Below, piece after piece: positions 50,466-58,946 of a DNA stretch of 64,000 nucleotides. Source of the stretch: Dinoroseobacter sp034111085. GTDB lineage: Bacteria; Pseudomonadota; Alphaproteobacteria; Rhodobacterales; Rhodobacteraceae. Under the pieces are notes generated by a model. The model was given only the letters and a program-made list of their open reading frames with translations. It made no database searches and was not told the origin of the DNA. The stretch lies in contig JAWUXZ010000015.1 in assembly GCA_034111085.1 (NCBI GenBank), forward strand, positions 1 through 64,000. Reading direction: 5' to 3'. The position numbers and the translations under genes were made by a program. How positions within the stretch are numbered: the stretch's first letter is position 1; each line of letters starts with the position of its first letter.

Positions 50466-51443
50466 TTACTCGATTACGCCAACTTCGCGGTAGTAGCGCG
50501 CTGCACCGGGGTGCAATTGCGCCAGGCCCCGCTGAGTGGCTGCAAATTCGACGTCCAGGGCCTTGGCCCATGGCGCGTCGGAGGTCACTTGGTCGAGGTT
50601 GTCCCAGAACGCCTTGGTGATCTGGTAGACGGTGTCTTCGTCCAAATCTGCGCGCACGGTGATGCCCACAGCTGTGTCGAACGAGGTCACAGGTCCGTCG
50701 TTGCGCTGGCCCGCGTAGCCATCTGCCACGATTTCAGCCTTAAAGCGGAACGCGCCGAGGAACTCGTCCACCGCGTCGCCTTCGTCGCTTTCAGCGCCAA
50801 GGAAGCGGACTTCTTCGGTCTCGGTGAATTGCAAGAACGCGCCGCAAGGCGTCAGGCAGCCCACAACATAGACGTCGATATTTCCGTCCAGAAACGCCTG
50901 CCAGCCGGTCTGCCAGTTGGCGACAATCGCATCGAAATCTTCGCCTGCAATCAACCCGGTCGTGGACGCAACCCAACCGCGCGCCGCGTTATACGCACCA
51001 CCGCCTTGGGGGCCGAGAAACACGGATGCGCCTTCCAGATCGTCGAGAGTTTGGATGTCGCTGTCGGCGCGCACTGCGTAGTGGTACGCTCCGAATGGAT
51101 ACCACATCAGCAGGCGGAGGTTCTCGGCCAGCTCTGGTGCCTCAGGCTCGTTTGCATACATCGCGCGGCCTGCCGACATCAGGTTGTAGATGACGGGCGA
51201 AGTCATCGCCAATTCGAGATTGCCGCGCGCCACTTCAACCTGGTGCAAGGTCGCGGCCCCGCCGCCGGAGACCTCGATCTCGATATCTTCAAGGTTGTCA
51301 TTCACGATATTGGCGAAGGTCGCCATCGTGATGGCCGCGCCTAGATTTGGCGCAATCGTGGCCATGCGCAGGGTTTGTGTTTCGCCAAATGCTGCGCCGG
51401 AAAAAGCTACCGCCGAGATTGCCGTGAGGGTCGTTAGTCGCAT
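50466..51443 (-). CDS. TAXI-family TRAP transporter solute-binding protein
   Basis: This 325-residue protein has a signal peptide (LTTLTAISAVAFSGAAFG, cleavage near residue 20). A TAXI fold follows, with LRMATIAPNLGAAITMATFA, VEVSGGGAATLHQVEVARG and LEGASVFLGPQGGGAYNAAR. The start is ATG 51443 with GGAGG seven bases upstream; a TTG three bases earlier is too near. TAXI proteins deliver organic acids or dicarboxylates to a fused TRAP permease, here encoded just upstream (51456-53555). The nearby sulfatases suggest an organosulfate-derived or sulfated substrate. Confidence 0.9.
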   Translation of the reverse strand: MRLTTLTAISAVAFSGAAFGETQTLRMATIAPNLGAAITMATFANIVNDNLEDIEIEVSGGGAATLHQVEVARGNLELAMTSPVIYNLMSAGRAMYANEPEAPELAENLRLLMWYPFGAYHYAVRADSDIQTLDDLEGASVFLGPQGGGAYNAARGWVASTTGLIAGEDFDAIVANWQTGWQAFLDGNIDVYVVGCLTPCGAFLQFTETEEVRFLGAESDEGDAVDEFLGAFRFKAEIVADGYAGQRNDGPVTSFDTAVGITVRADLDEDTVYQITKAFWDNLDQVTSDAPWAKALDVEFAATQRGLAQLHPGAARYYREVGVIE

Positions 51444-51455
51444 CAATAATCCTCC

Positions 51456-53555
51456 CTAGATGCTGGTGTTTGGTGTGTCGATCTTGGTGTCGACTGGTGA
51501 AGGCTCCCCGTTGAGGAAGCGGTGTGCGATGACCAATGCGACCCCTGCCACAAAGGCAGGCACCGCGATGGTCATGTCTGGGACCAAGATGGCAAAGCCG
51601 ATCCCGATCCGCAGAAAACGTTCTATGATATGCAGGCGGTTTTTCTCAAACCCGGTTAGCGCTGAGGTCAGCAGCCAGAGCGCCAGCGTGAAGGCCAGAA
51701 GTATCCAGCCGAAATCGCCCCACGAGACCGTGGTGATGTCGATCATGGCGCTGGAGCGCACCGGATCCTCGCCGAACCATTCGAACGCGACTTGCAGCTT
51801 ATAAAGCACCGCCGGATGATAAACGAACACGAACGGGATCAGGAAACCCGCCAGCGATAAACGCGCGGCCTGAAAACCCGTCTGCACCGGGTCCGCGCCC
51901 GCAATCGGGGCAGCCGCAAAAGCCGCAAGCGCCACAGGCGGCGTGACCGTGGACATGACCGCGAAGAACACCACGAACATGTGCAAGCTCAGCGGTGCTA
52001 CACCAACAGCATCAATCCCCGAACTCAGCGCAATCACGATAATGAAATACGTCGCCCCCGGAGGCAGCCCCATACCCAGCACAATTGCGCCAAGTGCGAC
52101 CACAACCAGCGTGCCGAACAGTGGACCGTCTGCAAGCTGCGCCAACAAAAGCGATAAGCGCCCTGAAAAGCCAGACACTTGGATCAGGCCCACGATCAGG
52201 CCAATCGCCGCGACGATCACCACGATAGACCCGGCCATGCGCCCCGCGGACGCGAACGCGTCATAGATGCGGCGCCAATTGCGGAACGACGGAAACAAGA
52301 CCAGCGAACTGCCCACGGCGGCGATAAAGCCATAAAAGCCAGCTTTCGGCACCGAAGGCTGCGCGAATAGAAAATAGCTCAGCGTCCCAAGCGGGATGAT
52401 GAACACCAAGCATTGCAGCCCCTCGCGCGCTGTCAGCCCCGGACGGTCTTCACGTGGCAACGGGCCAATCCCTTGGCGACGCGCCTCAAAATACACAGTC
52501 AAGAATACGCCCAGATAGAACATGATCGCAGGCACAATCGCGGCCACAACAATATAGCGGTACTCAAGCCCGATCTGGCCTGCCACGAAGAAGGCCACAA
52601 CACCCATAACAGGCGGCATTACTTGGCCCCCGGTTGACGCCGACGCCTCGACCGCTGCGGCAAACGCAGGCTTGAAGCCGGACCTTTTGATCACCGGGAT
52701 CGTCATCACGCCGGTGGAGACCACGTTAGATATTGCAGCCCCTGACAAGGTGCCAAACAGCGCCGAGGACGCCACCGCCGCATGTGCCGCCCCGCCCGTT
52801 AGCCCGCCGGTGATGCGATTGGCGATCTTCATCAACAATTCGCCTGCGCCGGATGCCATCAACACCGCACCAAAGACGATAAATATCAGAACGTTGCCCG
52901 ACACGACCTGCAAGGGTTGGCCAAACATGCCGCCGGTCTGCGCCCAGAAGTTCAACACCATCGACCGCATGGATTGCGCGAACGTGCTTTCTGATCCGGC
53001 AAGGATACCGGTCCAATCCGGCAGCAACCCACGCACGAAGAAATAGACGATCCAGAACAGACAAAAGCCGATGATGAACGACCCAAACTGCCGCCCCGTC
53101 AGATACAGTGTCAGCAGTACCGCCACCGGAAACAGCGCGAAATCGAGCGTGCTGGCCGAGGGCAACGTCCCCCCATCCACCGAGAACAGGTTCACGACCC
53201 AAGCCATGATAACGACCGTCGAGACACCTGCGAGCACCCAATTCACCCACTGCATCTTCTGCGGCAGCGTCAAAAACGAGATCGCAAAAGAAATCAACAC
53301 CGGCAGACCGAGGATCAATCCGGTGGGCAAGAAAACCGAACGCTCAAAGCCCTTATAGGCAGCGCCCAGCCAATGCTCGCGGAACAATAGGCGCTGGTCG
53401 CGGCGCGATAGCTCCTCAAAATCGGCGGTCGTTGCCTCGATAAACCAGCGCACAGCTTCCGAGATTGGCCCGGACGCCGCATAGACCACGATCACCATCG
53501 CAAAGAAGAATGACAGCGCGTTGGCCGTGCGCAGGTTGCCGGGAAGCGGCGTCAA
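51456..53555 (-). CDS. TRAP transporter permease, fused 4TM/12TM type
   Basis: The 699-residue protein starts at TTG 53555, seven bases after GGAGG. This start overlaps the alkylsulfatase stop by TTGA. It is the single-chain TRAP permease that pairs with TAXI binding proteins. N-terminal helices (about 15-185) correspond to DctQ, and the later DctM-like half contains SSALFGTLSGAAISNVVSTG, ASTGGQVMPPVMGV and GMGLPPGATYFIIV loops. It imports substrate using the sodium gradient. It lies between the alkylsulfatase and the TAXI gene, so import and hydrolysis are probably linked. Confidence 0.92.
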   Translation of the reverse strand: MTPLPGNLRTANALSFFFAMVIVVYAASGPISEAVRWFIEATTADFEELSRRDQRLLFREHWLGAAYKGFERSVFLPTGLILGLPVLISFAISFLTLPQKMQWVNWVLAGVSTVVIMAWVVNLFSVDGGTLPSASTLDFALFPVAVLLTLYLTGRQFGSFIIGFCLFWIVYFFVRGLLPDWTGILAGSESTFAQSMRSMVLNFWAQTGGMFGQPLQVVSGNVLIFIVFGAVLMASGAGELLMKIANRITGGLTGGAAHAAVASSALFGTLSGAAISNVVSTGVMTIPVIKRSGFKPAFAAAVEASASTGGQVMPPVMGVVAFFVAGQIGLEYRYIVVAAIVPAIMFYLGVFLTVYFEARRQGIGPLPREDRPGLTAREGLQCLVFIIPLGTLSYFLFAQPSVPKAGFYGFIAAVGSSLVLFPSFRNWRRIYDAFASAGRMAGSIVVIVAAIGLIVGLIQVSGFSGRLSLLLAQLADGPLFGTLVVVALGAIVLGMGLPPGATYFIIVIALSSGIDAVGVAPLSLHMFVVFFAVMSTVTPPVALAAFAAAPIAGADPVQTGFQAARLSLAGFLIPFVFVYHPAVLYKLQVAFEWFGEDPVRSSAMIDITTVSWGDFGWILLAFTLALWLLTSALTGFEKNRLHIIERFLRIGIGFAILVPDMTIAVPAFVAGVALVIAHRFLNGEPSPVDTKIDTPNTSI

Positions 53556-54814
53556 AGTACTGCCTCCAAGTTGCGCAGGCGCTTGGCCTCCCACAGATAT
53601 GTGTTACGCGCGGTGGCGTTGATCTCAACCTCTGCCAGCGCCTCCATCGCCGCGGCTTTCAGGCCATGTGCAGGCTGACCGACGGCTGCGAGGTGATCGC
53701 AAAGCTCCAGCCGCCATTGCAGGTCATCGGTTTGCTCGGCCAGCTGGCGCAGGGCATCTACCCCACCTGCAAGCTGCGCGATATGGACCGCACGCGTGGC
53801 CGATGACATCGTGCCAAGATTTGTCGGATTGCCGTCGTACCAACCCAGTGTGCCTGACGCAAAAGCCCGCGCCGACCACGCAGCTTTGCCGTAAAATTCG
53901 CCCAGCCAAGGCTTATCAGCCAACTCTTCCGGCAATGCGACTGAGGCCGCGATGTCATCCAATGGTAGCCCCGCGTCCATACCGTCGGAGGTGACTTGCA
54001 TGACATGCAAGATCGCCGCGCGCGTTGTGCTCAGCACCTCTTGAATTTTGTCGCCACCTTGGACGGGCAGCGTGTGACCGGGGGCCAAAACCTCGGGCTT
54101 GAAACTTGCCAGCAAGGTCAGGCTTTCCGCCCAAGCTGCAAAATCCCGATAGGGCGTGCCGCGAATGGCGTAAAGGTTCGGGAACGCGTGATACCAGTTA
54201 TCGCCTGAAATCAGCACGCGGGTCTGAGGCAGCCAAATAACCATATGATCGGGGGTCTCGCCGGGGGCCATGACGAGGCGTGCGGCCACGCCGTCGAGAT
54301 CAATATCAAAGTCATCCGCGATCAATTGGGTTGGCGGCTTGAGCCCCGCGCCGAGTCCCTCCATAGGCCGGTCCCCCGGCCCACAACCCAGATTAACGCG
54401 ACCCTCTGGGCTAAGCCCAATACCAAACTGCGCTTGCGTACGCCGCCCGAGCGCTTTGTTGGGCGCGATCACCTCCGCGTCCACGCCCACCAAATCTGAT
54501 GAAAACGTCGCGGAGGCGAGGATCGGAATATCACGGCCTTCGGCAAATACGCTCGCCCCAGAAATGTGGTCACGGTGACTGTGGGTATAGATGATCCGGC
54601 CCACGGGTTTGTCCGTGTGCGTGCGCAGCGCCGCCAGCACATTCTCAGCCGCTTTGGTGCTTTCGGTGGTGTCGATGATCGTCAGGCTGGATGTGCCTTC
54701 GACCGCATAGACATTGGAGGCCGCAAACCCAATCGCGCCCCAGACGCCCGGCGCGAGCGCGATCACCGATTTCGGGAATTGCGCGTTATGCGCGATCAAG
54801 GCGGGATGGGGCAT
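53552..54814 (-). CDS. MBL-fold alkylsulfatase-like enzyme (SdsA1 type)
   Basis: The 420-residue protein has an N-terminal metallo-beta-lactamase fold with the zinc motif YTHSHRDHISG near residue 77. Other metal-ligand regions include PGETPDHMVIWLPQTRV near 185 and PEVLAPGHTLPVQGG near 238. An alkylsulfatase-type helical domain follows (about 275-420), including GWYDGNPTNLG near 325. SdsA-type enzymes hydrolyse long-chain or secondary alkyl sulfates to sulfate and alcohol. The terminal SCP2-like domain of Pseudomonas SdsA1 is absent. No signal peptide is seen. It overlaps the upstream sulfatase gene by one base and the TRAP permease by four. Confidence 0.85.
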   Translation of the reverse strand: MPHPALIAHNAQFPKSVIALAPGVWGAIGFAASNVYAVEGTSSLTIIDTTESTKAAENVLAALRTHTDKPVGRIIYTHSHRDHISGASVFAEGRDIPILASATFSSDLVGVDAEVIAPNKALGRRTQAQFGIGLSPEGRVNLGCGPGDRPMEGLGAGLKPPTQLIADDFDIDLDGVAARLVMAPGETPDHMVIWLPQTRVLISGDNWYHAFPNLYAIRGTPYRDFAAWAESLTLLASFKPEVLAPGHTLPVQGGDKIQEVLSTTRAAILHVMQVTSDGMDAGLPLDDIAASVALPEELADKPWLGEFYGKAAWSARAFASGTLGWYDGNPTNLGTMSSATRAVHIAQLAGGVDALRQLAEQTDDLQWRLELCDHLAAVGQPAHGLKAAAMEALAEVEINATARNTYLWEAKRLRNLEAVL

Positions 54815-56478
54815 TAGGTCTCCTCCGGCGTATAAATTGCCGGTGCCGGGCCGGAATATTTCGACAGCAATTCCTCGGGCACTTCGGTGCCATCGGCAAG
54901 AAACGGTAAAATCCCGCGCCGCAAAGAGCGCCCGCGCATCGCCAAAATGTCATCATCAGATTTGGTCACCCGCTGCGCACAGCGTCGTCCCCATTCACCG
55001 AGCAGGCCGTAAAGCCGGTCAATTTGATCTAGGTGCAGCTCACTGGTCCCAAGATCGGTAAACTCGTCGGGGTCCGCCTCCAGATCAAATAGCATCGGGG
55101 CAAATCCGCCCTCGGCATGGATCAGTTTGAAGCGACCATCGAAGATCATAAACAGGCGCGCGTCTTTGGGGCTAACGCCAAGGGAGGTCGCGCGCGGCGT
55201 GACCGAATAGTCGTATTCGCTGATAACATACTTGCGCCACGCGTCCGGGGTTTGCCCGTGCAGCCATGGCATAAGCGAACGCCCCTCGATGATGTGATCC
55301 GGCACTTTCCCACCCGCTGCCTCGACAAAGGTGGCGGCCAAATCAATCGCCTCGACAAGGGCTGCGCAGGTCGTGCCACGGGTGCTGTCGGCCTCGGCGC
55401 GTGGGTCCATTATGATCATCGGGATCTTCACGCTGGGATCGTGGAAAAAATCCTTCTCGCCCAACCAGTGATCACCCAGATAATCGCCGTGATCCGAGGT
55501 CAGCACGATCATCGTGTCATCCGTCTGCCCGGTCGCATCGAGGTGGTCGAGTAGGCGCCCAAGTTGATCGTCACATTGCTTGATCAACCCCATATAGGCC
55601 GGAATAACCGTGGCGCGCACATCGTCGCGCTGGAAGGCTTGCGAGATTTTGCTGTCGATATAGACCCCATAAACCGGGTTCGGCACCTCACGTTCGGAGG
55701 CTTTTCGCACCGGGGCTGGCACATGATTAGCCCCGAACATGTCGTGATACGGGGCCGGTACGATATAGGGCCAATGCGGCTTGATATAGCTGACATGCGC
55801 CATCCAAGGCCCAGCGCCCTTTTCCGTCTGGGCGTCGATAAATGCGATTGTTTGGGACGTCAGCCAAGGCGTTTCGCTGTCCTCTTCGCGGATATTGGCG
55901 GGTTTGTCGGCGTTGAGCATGATCCAACCCGTCGCCATATCGCCCGTCTCGACCACGCCGGCATTGGCGTAATGAGCCCACGGGTTCTCGCCCTCATAGC
56001 CTTTTGACTTTAAGTATTCGTTGTAAGGCGATCTTTTTTCGTCATAAAATCCGTCCGGTCCCTGACCCCAAAGCCCATCATCTCGCGCCCAAGCATCAAA
56101 GCCACACTCAGCTTGGCGCACGCCAATGACTGAATCGGCACTCAGCCCCAGCCGTTCCATCCCCTCGGCATCGGCCTTCATATGGGTTTTGCCCAGCAGC
56201 CAGCACTCCATCCCCAGTTTGCGCAGATGATCGCCCATCGTCATCTCGCCCACACGAAGCGGAAACCCGTTCCAGTGCGCGCCGTGGCTGGAGGCATAGC
56301 GCCCGGTATAAAAACTCATCCGCGAGCCGCCACAGACGGGAGATTGCACGTAAGCGTTTGTGAAGCGGACACCTTTTGCGGCGACGCGGTCAAAGTTCGG
56401 GGTGTGCAGATGCGGGTGGCCCGCGCAGCTGAGGTAATCAAACCGCAACTGATCATACATGATGAACAGTATATTCAT
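54814..56478 (-). CDS. Sulfatase / phosphonate monoester hydrolase-family enzyme
   Basis: This 554-residue alkaline phosphatase-superfamily hydrolase starts with MNILFIMYDQLRFDYLSC, metal-binding Asp9 included. The nucleophile motif is VCGGSRMSFYTGRY, with Cys49 to be converted to formylglycine. The usual CxPSR has Gly in place of Pro here. Later motifs are LLGKTHMKADAEG and LTSDHGDYLGDHWLGEKDFF, with the metal-binding Asp-His near 330. The DQ at the first metal site and length fit the arylsulfatase/phosphonate monoester hydrolase group. It lacks a signal peptide. It is the first gene of the sulfatase-TRAP operon and is divergent from IclR. Confidence 0.88.
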   Translation of the reverse strand: MNILFIMYDQLRFDYLSCAGHPHLHTPNFDRVAAKGVRFTNAYVQSPVCGGSRMSFYTGRYASSHGAHWNGFPLRVGEMTMGDHLRKLGMECWLLGKTHMKADAEGMERLGLSADSVIGVRQAECGFDAWARDDGLWGQGPDGFYDEKRSPYNEYLKSKGYEGENPWAHYANAGVVETGDMATGWIMLNADKPANIREEDSETPWLTSQTIAFIDAQTEKGAGPWMAHVSYIKPHWPYIVPAPYHDMFGANHVPAPVRKASEREVPNPVYGVYIDSKISQAFQRDDVRATVIPAYMGLIKQCDDQLGRLLDHLDATGQTDDTMIVLTSDHGDYLGDHWLGEKDFFHDPSVKIPMIIMDPRAEADSTRGTTCAALVEAIDLAATFVEAAGGKVPDHIIEGRSLMPWLHGQTPDAWRKYVISEYDYSVTPRATSLGVSPKDARLFMIFDGRFKLIHAEGGFAPMLFDLEADPDEFTDLGTSELHLDQIDRLYGLLGEWGRRCAQRVTKSDDDILAMRGRSLRRGILPFLADGTEVPEELLSKYSGPAPAIYTPEET

Positions 56479-56578
56479 CGCGTGGTTTGGCCTGAGTTAT
56501 TGCCGTGACACTGCATGTAGCCCCTCCCCGTGCGCGATTCGAAGTGGAGTATTGGCCAGAACGCTTTCAGACGCTAAC

Positions 56579-56603
56579 GTCCAGTTCACCTAGTGAACCG
56601 GAC
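56579..56603. promoter_or_regulatory. Inverted repeat GTTCAC-CTA-GTGAAC, candidate IclR operator
   Basis: Perfect 6-3-6 arms at 56584-56589 and 56593-56598, extended on both sides by GTCC (56579-56582) and GGAC (56600-56603), give 10 of 11 paired positions. It ends five bases before the iclR start. It lies about 100 bp upstream of the divergent sulfatase start, so it can control both the regulator and the sulfatase operon. Confidence 0.65.
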
Positions 56604-56608
56604 AAGTT

Positions 56609-57439
56609 ATGTTTAAGCAAGACAGTGACAAACACACCCGCGCGCTGGACCGAGGCCTTGTGGTGATCGAAACGCTGGCACGCCACGGCCCAACTTCGCT
56701 GGCGGGCATGCGGCGGGCAACGGGCCTCAGCAACGCCACGCTCTACCGCCTTCTGGCCACCTTGCAGGAGCGCGGCTGGGTTCGGCGCAACCTCGTTGAA
56801 GGCCAATACGAGTTGGCCCATTCGCTCGGCAATCTCCTAGGCGAGACTTCGCGCGCCGACCCGCTCGCCGAACATGCGGCCCCGATCTTGATGAACATGC
56901 GCGCCCGCGAAGTCGGCCTGCCCTCGGACGTTTCCAAAATCCTTGCGCCGGGCCGGATCGAGATAATCGAAAGCACGCGATTGCGCGGCCCGATGGCACC
57001 GTCACGCACGTCGCTCGGCATTCGCCCGTCGATGCTGTTCTCTGCCCATGGGCGTATTATTCTGGCGCAATGCTCGGGCGAGGTACGCGAGGCCCATTTG
57101 ACCGCGATCCGCCAAACTGGATCGAAGGAAGAAAACGCTTGGATCGACAGCGCAAAGCTAAAGGACATACTCGCCGAGACCCGCGCGCGCGGCTTTGGCC
57201 TGCGTGAAGCCAATTACTGGGTTGCCCCGTTCGACCCCAGCCCCGAACTGGGCGCGATGGCTGTGACGATCTCAGGCAAGGCGGGCGTTTACGGAACGCT
57301 TAGCGTGCTGTGGATTCAAGACGACATGAGCCTCGAAGAAGTTCTAGATTTCGGCTGCCTCGAAGATCTTCAAAATTCAGCACGGCGGATTGCCTTAGCA
57401 ATGGAGCGGTTTGGCATCGCGCCACCGCGCATCACGTAA
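56609..57439 (+). CDS. IclR-family transcriptional regulator
   Basis: The 276-residue protein has an N-terminal winged HTH (ATGLSNATLYRLLATLQERGWV, about 32-53). A C-terminal effector domain follows (from about 85). It includes SILAPGRIEIIESTR-like and GIRPSMLFSAHGRIILA stretches, as in IclR regulators of aromatic and organic-acid catabolism. It is divergent from the sulfatase-alkylsulfatase-TRAP operon and has a palindromic operator directly upstream. A plausible ligand is the organosulfate or its hydrolysis product. Confidence 0.9.
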   Translation: MFKQDSDKHTRALDRGLVVIETLARHGPTSLAGMRRATGLSNATLYRLLATLQERGWVRRNLVEGQYELAHSLGNLLGETSRADPLAEHAAPILMNMRAREVGLPSDVSKILAPGRIEIIESTRLRGPMAPSRTSLGIRPSMLFSAHGRIILAQCSGEVREAHLTAIRQTGSKEENAWIDSAKLKDILAETRARGFGLREANYWVAPFDPSPELGAMAVTISGKAGVYGTLSVLWIQDDMSLEEVLDFGCLEDLQNSARRIALAMERFGIAPPRIT

Positions 57440-57466
57440 CGCCCCGGCACGTCCCGGCATATGCAA

Positions 57467-57495
57467 AACGCGCGCGACTTTCGCCCGCGCGCGTT
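57467..57495. terminator. Bidirectional terminator between iclR and the glycosyltransferase gene
   Basis: A perfect 10-bp stem AACGCGCGCG / CGCGCGCGTT with a 9-base loop lies between two convergent genes (stops at 57439 and 57519). On the minus strand the stem ends in GTTTTGCAT; on the plus strand it is followed by ATTTCTT. It can serve both directions. Confidence 0.75.
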
Positions 57496-57518
57496 CCCAG
57501 ATTTCTTAGGCCAAAACC

Positions 57519-58709
57519 TTAGGCTTGCGCCAGCTTGCCCGACTTCGCTTGCGTATCAGCCGTCTCGCCAACCCGTTGGCTCAGCAGGCCCCACAGGAAC
57601 CCAGCCGTAACTGTCTGCACCCCGAGCGATCCCATAACGACCGCGAATACGGCCTGACGCGCTATGATGCTTGGATCCAAATCGCCCCAGCCCGCTTGCG
57701 CCCAGACCATCACCGAGCCCACTGCCGCGATGATACCCGCCGCAAGGAAGATGCCGCCGAACTGGCAGGCCTTATCGACGGTGATCCGGCTAGAGAGGCG
57801 CTCAAACCGATCGGAACTTGGGAGCAGTTTGAACCGCACCGAGAATAGTCGCGCCAGCGCATAGAAACACGCCATCTGGAAGCCAACGATGATCAGGGCC
57901 GACCCAAGGATGAGGGCTGCAATGTCAAAGGTTACGCCGCCAACAGTCAGCGGAGCGCCGATCAGCAGAGTAAACAGCGTCATGCCAACAGCAAGAAACG
58001 CGAGGCCCGGATAAAAGAACAGCCAATGGGGGGCGAATGTCAGGAGCAGCTTCAGGTGCAGCCAACCATCGCGCCAGCTGCGCAAATGCGGCGGGCGCGA
58101 GCGGCCATCCGGGCTGAGCGTGGTCGGCACCTCGACGATTTTCATGTCTGCAAGCGTGCATTTGATCACCATCTCGGACGCAAACTGCATCCCCGGCGTG
58201 TTTAGGCCCAGCTTCAGGATTGAGGCGCGATTAAAGCCGCGCAAACCGCAGTGGAAATCACCAACCGGCGTGCGGAAGAATACGCGCCCGATTGTCGACA
58301 GAACCGGGTTGCCCAAGTAGCGGTGCAGCGGCGGCATAGCGCCCTTTGCAATCCCGCCAGCAAAGCGATTGCCCATGACCAGATCCGCGCCCGCGCGCAG
58401 CTTTTCGACAAAGCCGTCAAGCTGCGAGAAGTCGTAGCTATCGTCGCTGTCGCCCATGATGATGTATGTGCCCTTAGCGCCTTCGATGCCTGCAATCAGG
58501 GCTGCCCCGTAACCCTTTTGCGGCGCATGCACGACGCGCGCGCCAAGGCTAAGCGCCAATTCTTGGCTGCCATCAGTTGAGCCATTATCCGAGATCACAA
58601 CCTCGCCGTTGATCCCGGTGCGCTCAAGAAAGCCCTTGGCCTTAACGATTACCGCTTCCAGCGTTTCGGCCTCGTCCAAGCATGGCATTAGAATTGTAAG
58701 TTCGGTCAT
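57519..58709 (-). CDS. Polyprenol-type glycosyltransferase family 2 with C-terminal membrane helices
   Basis: The 396-residue protein has an N-terminal GT-A domain (about 1-220). It begins ELTILMPCLDEAETLEAV and carries the nucleotide-binding VVISDNGSTDGSQELAL and the metal-binding IIMGDSDDSYDFSQ. The C-terminal part (from about 225) has four membrane helices, as in DPM1/GtrB-like or polyprenol-phosphate glycosyltransferases. It probably makes a polyprenyl-phospho-sugar on the inner leaflet. The divergent genes encode a GT-C-type membrane protein and a GtrA-like flippase, which fits sugar transfer across the membrane to a surface glycan. Confidence 0.88.
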   Translation of the reverse strand: MTELTILMPCLDEAETLEAVIVKAKGFLERTGINGEVVISDNGSTDGSQELALSLGARVVHAPQKGYGAALIAGIEGAKGTYIIMGDSDDSYDFSQLDGFVEKLRAGADLVMGNRFAGGIAKGAMPPLHRYLGNPVLSTIGRVFFRTPVGDFHCGLRGFNRASILKLGLNTPGMQFASEMVIKCTLADMKIVEVPTTLSPDGRSRPPHLRSWRDGWLHLKLLLTFAPHWLFFYPGLAFLAVGMTLFTLLIGAPLTVGGVTFDIAALILGSALIIVGFQMACFYALARLFSVRFKLLPSSDRFERLSSRITVDKACQFGGIFLAAGIIAAVGSVMVWAQAGWGDLDPSIIARQAVFAVVMGSLGVQTVTAGFLWGLLSQRVGETADTQAKSGKLAQA

Positions 58710-58946
58710 TGTAACTGCCCCTAGCGTCTATCTATGTGCGGTTCGGGCGGCATGCGCCCGTCGCTATGTTTCCAATTCATCAACCAATCGTGGTGCAAAT
58801 GAGGTCAGAATAGGGTCATTGCGGACCGACAGCGCCCAATTTGAGCAGCGCAAAAGGCTCTGAGATTGCCATATTCATGCCGAAAACAAGGCTTAGATGG
58901 GTGCAAACAGCGGTGATGCAGATCACCATCATCCGCAGGGGCAGTG

